NCBI GenBank assembly: GCA_027923505.1
Contig: BROI01000039.1
Coordinates: 1 to 64,000 of the forward strand
Reading direction: 5' to 3'
DNA: 64,000 nt
Origin: Mayamaea pseudoterrestris
Lineage: Eukaryota > Bacillariophyta > Bacillariophyceae > Sellaphorales > Sellaphoraceae
The notes beneath the pieces are model-generated. The model saw nothing but the letters and a program-made list of their open reading frames with translations. It did not search any database and was not told the origin of the DNA. Shown here in pieces: positions 62,300 to 64,000 of the stretch. Positions within the stretch are counted from its first letter, which is position 1, and the number at the start of each line of letters is the position of its first letter. The translations under genes were made by a program, and so were the position numbers.

Positions 62300-64000
62300 T
62301 TAACGATTCGCGAGTAAATTCATCTTTTCCGACTCAACCGAGACGAGACGGGTATTCAGTCTGTCATTTTGATCTCTCAAATCCTCATTGTCCATCAAGA
62401 GCGTCTCTAACTTCTTGCTTAACTGCATGATCAGCTTAGAATCATTTGCCTGGACACGATCCTTCTCCTTAGTCTCAGACACTACATTCTGAAGTTTGCT
62501 GCGTAGACCTAGCAGTTCGTCTTCCTTGTCCTTCAAATCCTCAGAGCCCTGCAGCAGCATCAAGAGGATGCGATCGTACTGCTCGCGCTCCCGATTCAAG
62601 GCTGTGTGAACGGCCGCTAGAGGTACCATGATCTCGTCACGATCAGCGTCTTCCATATCAGGGCCGTTTTCGTTGTGCAAACCCGAAATACTGACACCTT
62701 CTGAAATCTGCATGTCTGCCAAGATACTGCGTAAACCATTCATTGTATCGTTACGGGCCGACCTTGACTTGAAACGGAAAATGTAAGACCGCGTGGATGC
62801 GAGTGGAGTTGGTGTAGCCTTGATGGTCATGAAAAGACTTGCTTGCTCGTTCTCACTCTTAGATGAGCTCTTGCTCTTCGACGATTTTGACGTCTTGCCA
62901 GATGAAGAAGGCAGCTCAGTGTGATCGTATCCAGAGCACCCGGCGCGAACCTCTAAGATATCATGCAATGACAAGGGTTCAAGGGCAGTTTTGTCGACAT
63001 GGCGGTTACGACCCATCGCCTTGCTCAGGTACCCACCGCGAAGCATGAAAGTGAGCACCGTCTGTACGAAAAGCTCACCGCGTCGATGCATTTTCATTGT
63101 TACATTTGTCGACTTCAATGAAAACTCATCTGCTTCGCCGCCTGTTTCCGGTGCTCCCTTGTTCAACTGCCACAAGACGACATCGACACCTTCTTCTAAA
63201 TTATGAGCAAACCTTTTCATCCTGATTTCAAAACGATGCACCTCATCTCGCAAAGCTTCCTCCCTTTCCTTGCGACTGCGTATTTCAACCTTCCAACCCA
63301 CAGCAAGAGCGTCATCCACTTCTTGATCCAAATTACCAGCTAAGCCGCGACGAATCATTGGAATAAAGTCCGCTCCAATCTTAGCCAGCATGCTCGGACG
63401 CTGTGTTTCCTCTTTAATCCCGAGCTTCTCAAGTCTAGTTTGGACCTCCAATGGTCGTCCATCTTTCTCTTCCTGGCCAGTAAACTCCGGATCGTCCCTG
63501 AAAATAATACGAATCGAGCGTTAGTTGAATCAGAAATATTATAGGCTGAAACGATGGCGGGGTGCGATGGACGACTATATAAATCCATATGCGGACAGAA
63601 TCTGAAGGTTCTGTTGCAAATGAATAACATGGAAAGTAATATGCATACGATTTCATTTCAACAACTACAAACTGTCGATGCCGGGCAATTCGTATTTCCC
63701 AAGTATCGCTGAATCACCGTGCATCATCCCTGCATGAAAAAGCCCTCGTTGTGACACTCGATCAAATACTTGTGCGGCAGGATTTTGTAATCGAACAATT
63801 ATAGTGCCCACCAAACACAAAAACAGCATGACAACAAAAAGCAAAAGGAGGAGATGTGCATACCTAGGCCCGCCGGTCAAACGCACAAGCGAATAGTTGG
63901 TAACGGATGACAAACGTCACAATCCCAACGAGAGGCTTACCTTTTACCGTCTTCATCAAAGTCGACCGATCCAGCATCTGATACAGCAGACGAAGCTGTT
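62300..64000 (-). CDS. Coiled-coil protein, 3' part; gene continues beyond the right edge
   Basis: The last exon is 63497-62300; the previous exon enters from the window edge and ends at 63941, with a 443-bp intron (GTAAGC...TTTTCAG). The junction reads DFDEDGKR-DDPEFTGQEEKDGRPLEVQTRLEKLG, with the Arg codon split. The part seen is about 419 aa. A central region (NVTMKMHRRGELFVQTVLTFMLRGGYLSKAMGRN ... SYIFRFKSRSARNDTMNGLRSILADM) has the layout of a PH-like domain. A long C-terminal coiled coil follows (KDKEDELLGLRSKLQNVVSETKEKDRVQ ... SKKLETLLMDNEDLRDQNDRLNTRL). I do not recognise the family. Frames within the intron are not genes. Confidence 0.75.

Noticed and set aside
63665-63913. 82-aa frame with a hydrophobic stretch
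   Set aside because: It lies inside the 443-bp intron of the gene at the right edge, whose splice sites restore a continuous protein.

Overview
The window looks like nuclear DNA from a photosynthetic eukaryote with a complex plastid, most likely a diatom or a close stramenopile. Several preproteins (RlmL-like, RimM, phytoene synthase, SufE-BolA, a small lumenal candidate) start with a signal peptide followed by an A-F, A-W or S-W junction, as in the 'ASAFAP' plastid-targeting motif of diatoms. Spliceosomal introns are short (71-443 bp, GT-AG), and the gene set is plainly eukaryotic: Aquarius, ATG1, cytochrome c1, CMC2, NDUFA12. This assignment is an inference from motifs; no species is claimed.

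Bases 1-12.4 kb are repeat-rich. A 169-bp satellite (A) with a seven-monomer higher-order repeat fills 1-3100 and resumes at 9779-11090. Between the two blocks lies a broken Ty1/copia LTR retroelement on the minus strand (3101-9778). A second satellite (B, about 176 bp) follows to about 12.4 kb.

From 12.6 to 32.5 kb is a compact gene block: a plastid-type RlmL-like RNA methyltransferase, a small membrane protein, a 753-aa membrane-anchored unknown, a patatin lipase with a 42-bp-periodic ACGTCA/GCGTCA promoter array, an ATG1/ULK kinase, an UNC93-like transporter, a coiled-coil protein, a glycosyltransferase-like protein, plastid RimM, an ABC-class ATPase of the PF09818 type and a small candidate thylakoid-lumen protein.

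From 32.7 to 39.7 kb is a second satellite block: C (about 354 bp, with a 1682-bp tandem duplication showing no difference by eye), D (about 170 bp) and two decayed copies of satellite A. A and C share a 17-bp dyad with the same 9-bp core, and all four families have periods near one or two nucleosome repeats.

From 40 to 64 kb genes resume: an S9 peptidase, an exostosin-type GT64 enzyme, a hypothetical protein, a small mitochondrial respiratory cluster (cytochrome c1, CMC2, NDUFA12), the spliceosomal helicase Aquarius, plastid phytoene synthase, a coiled-coil protein, an FKBP, an ALG5-like glycosyltransferase with a minisatellite in the shared promoter, plastid SufE-BolA, a MAPR/cytochrome b5-like protein, a TLDc protein and the 3' part of a coiled-coil gene that runs off the right edge. 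Many neighbours are divergent pairs sharing short promoters. No rRNA, tRNA or CRISPR was recognised.
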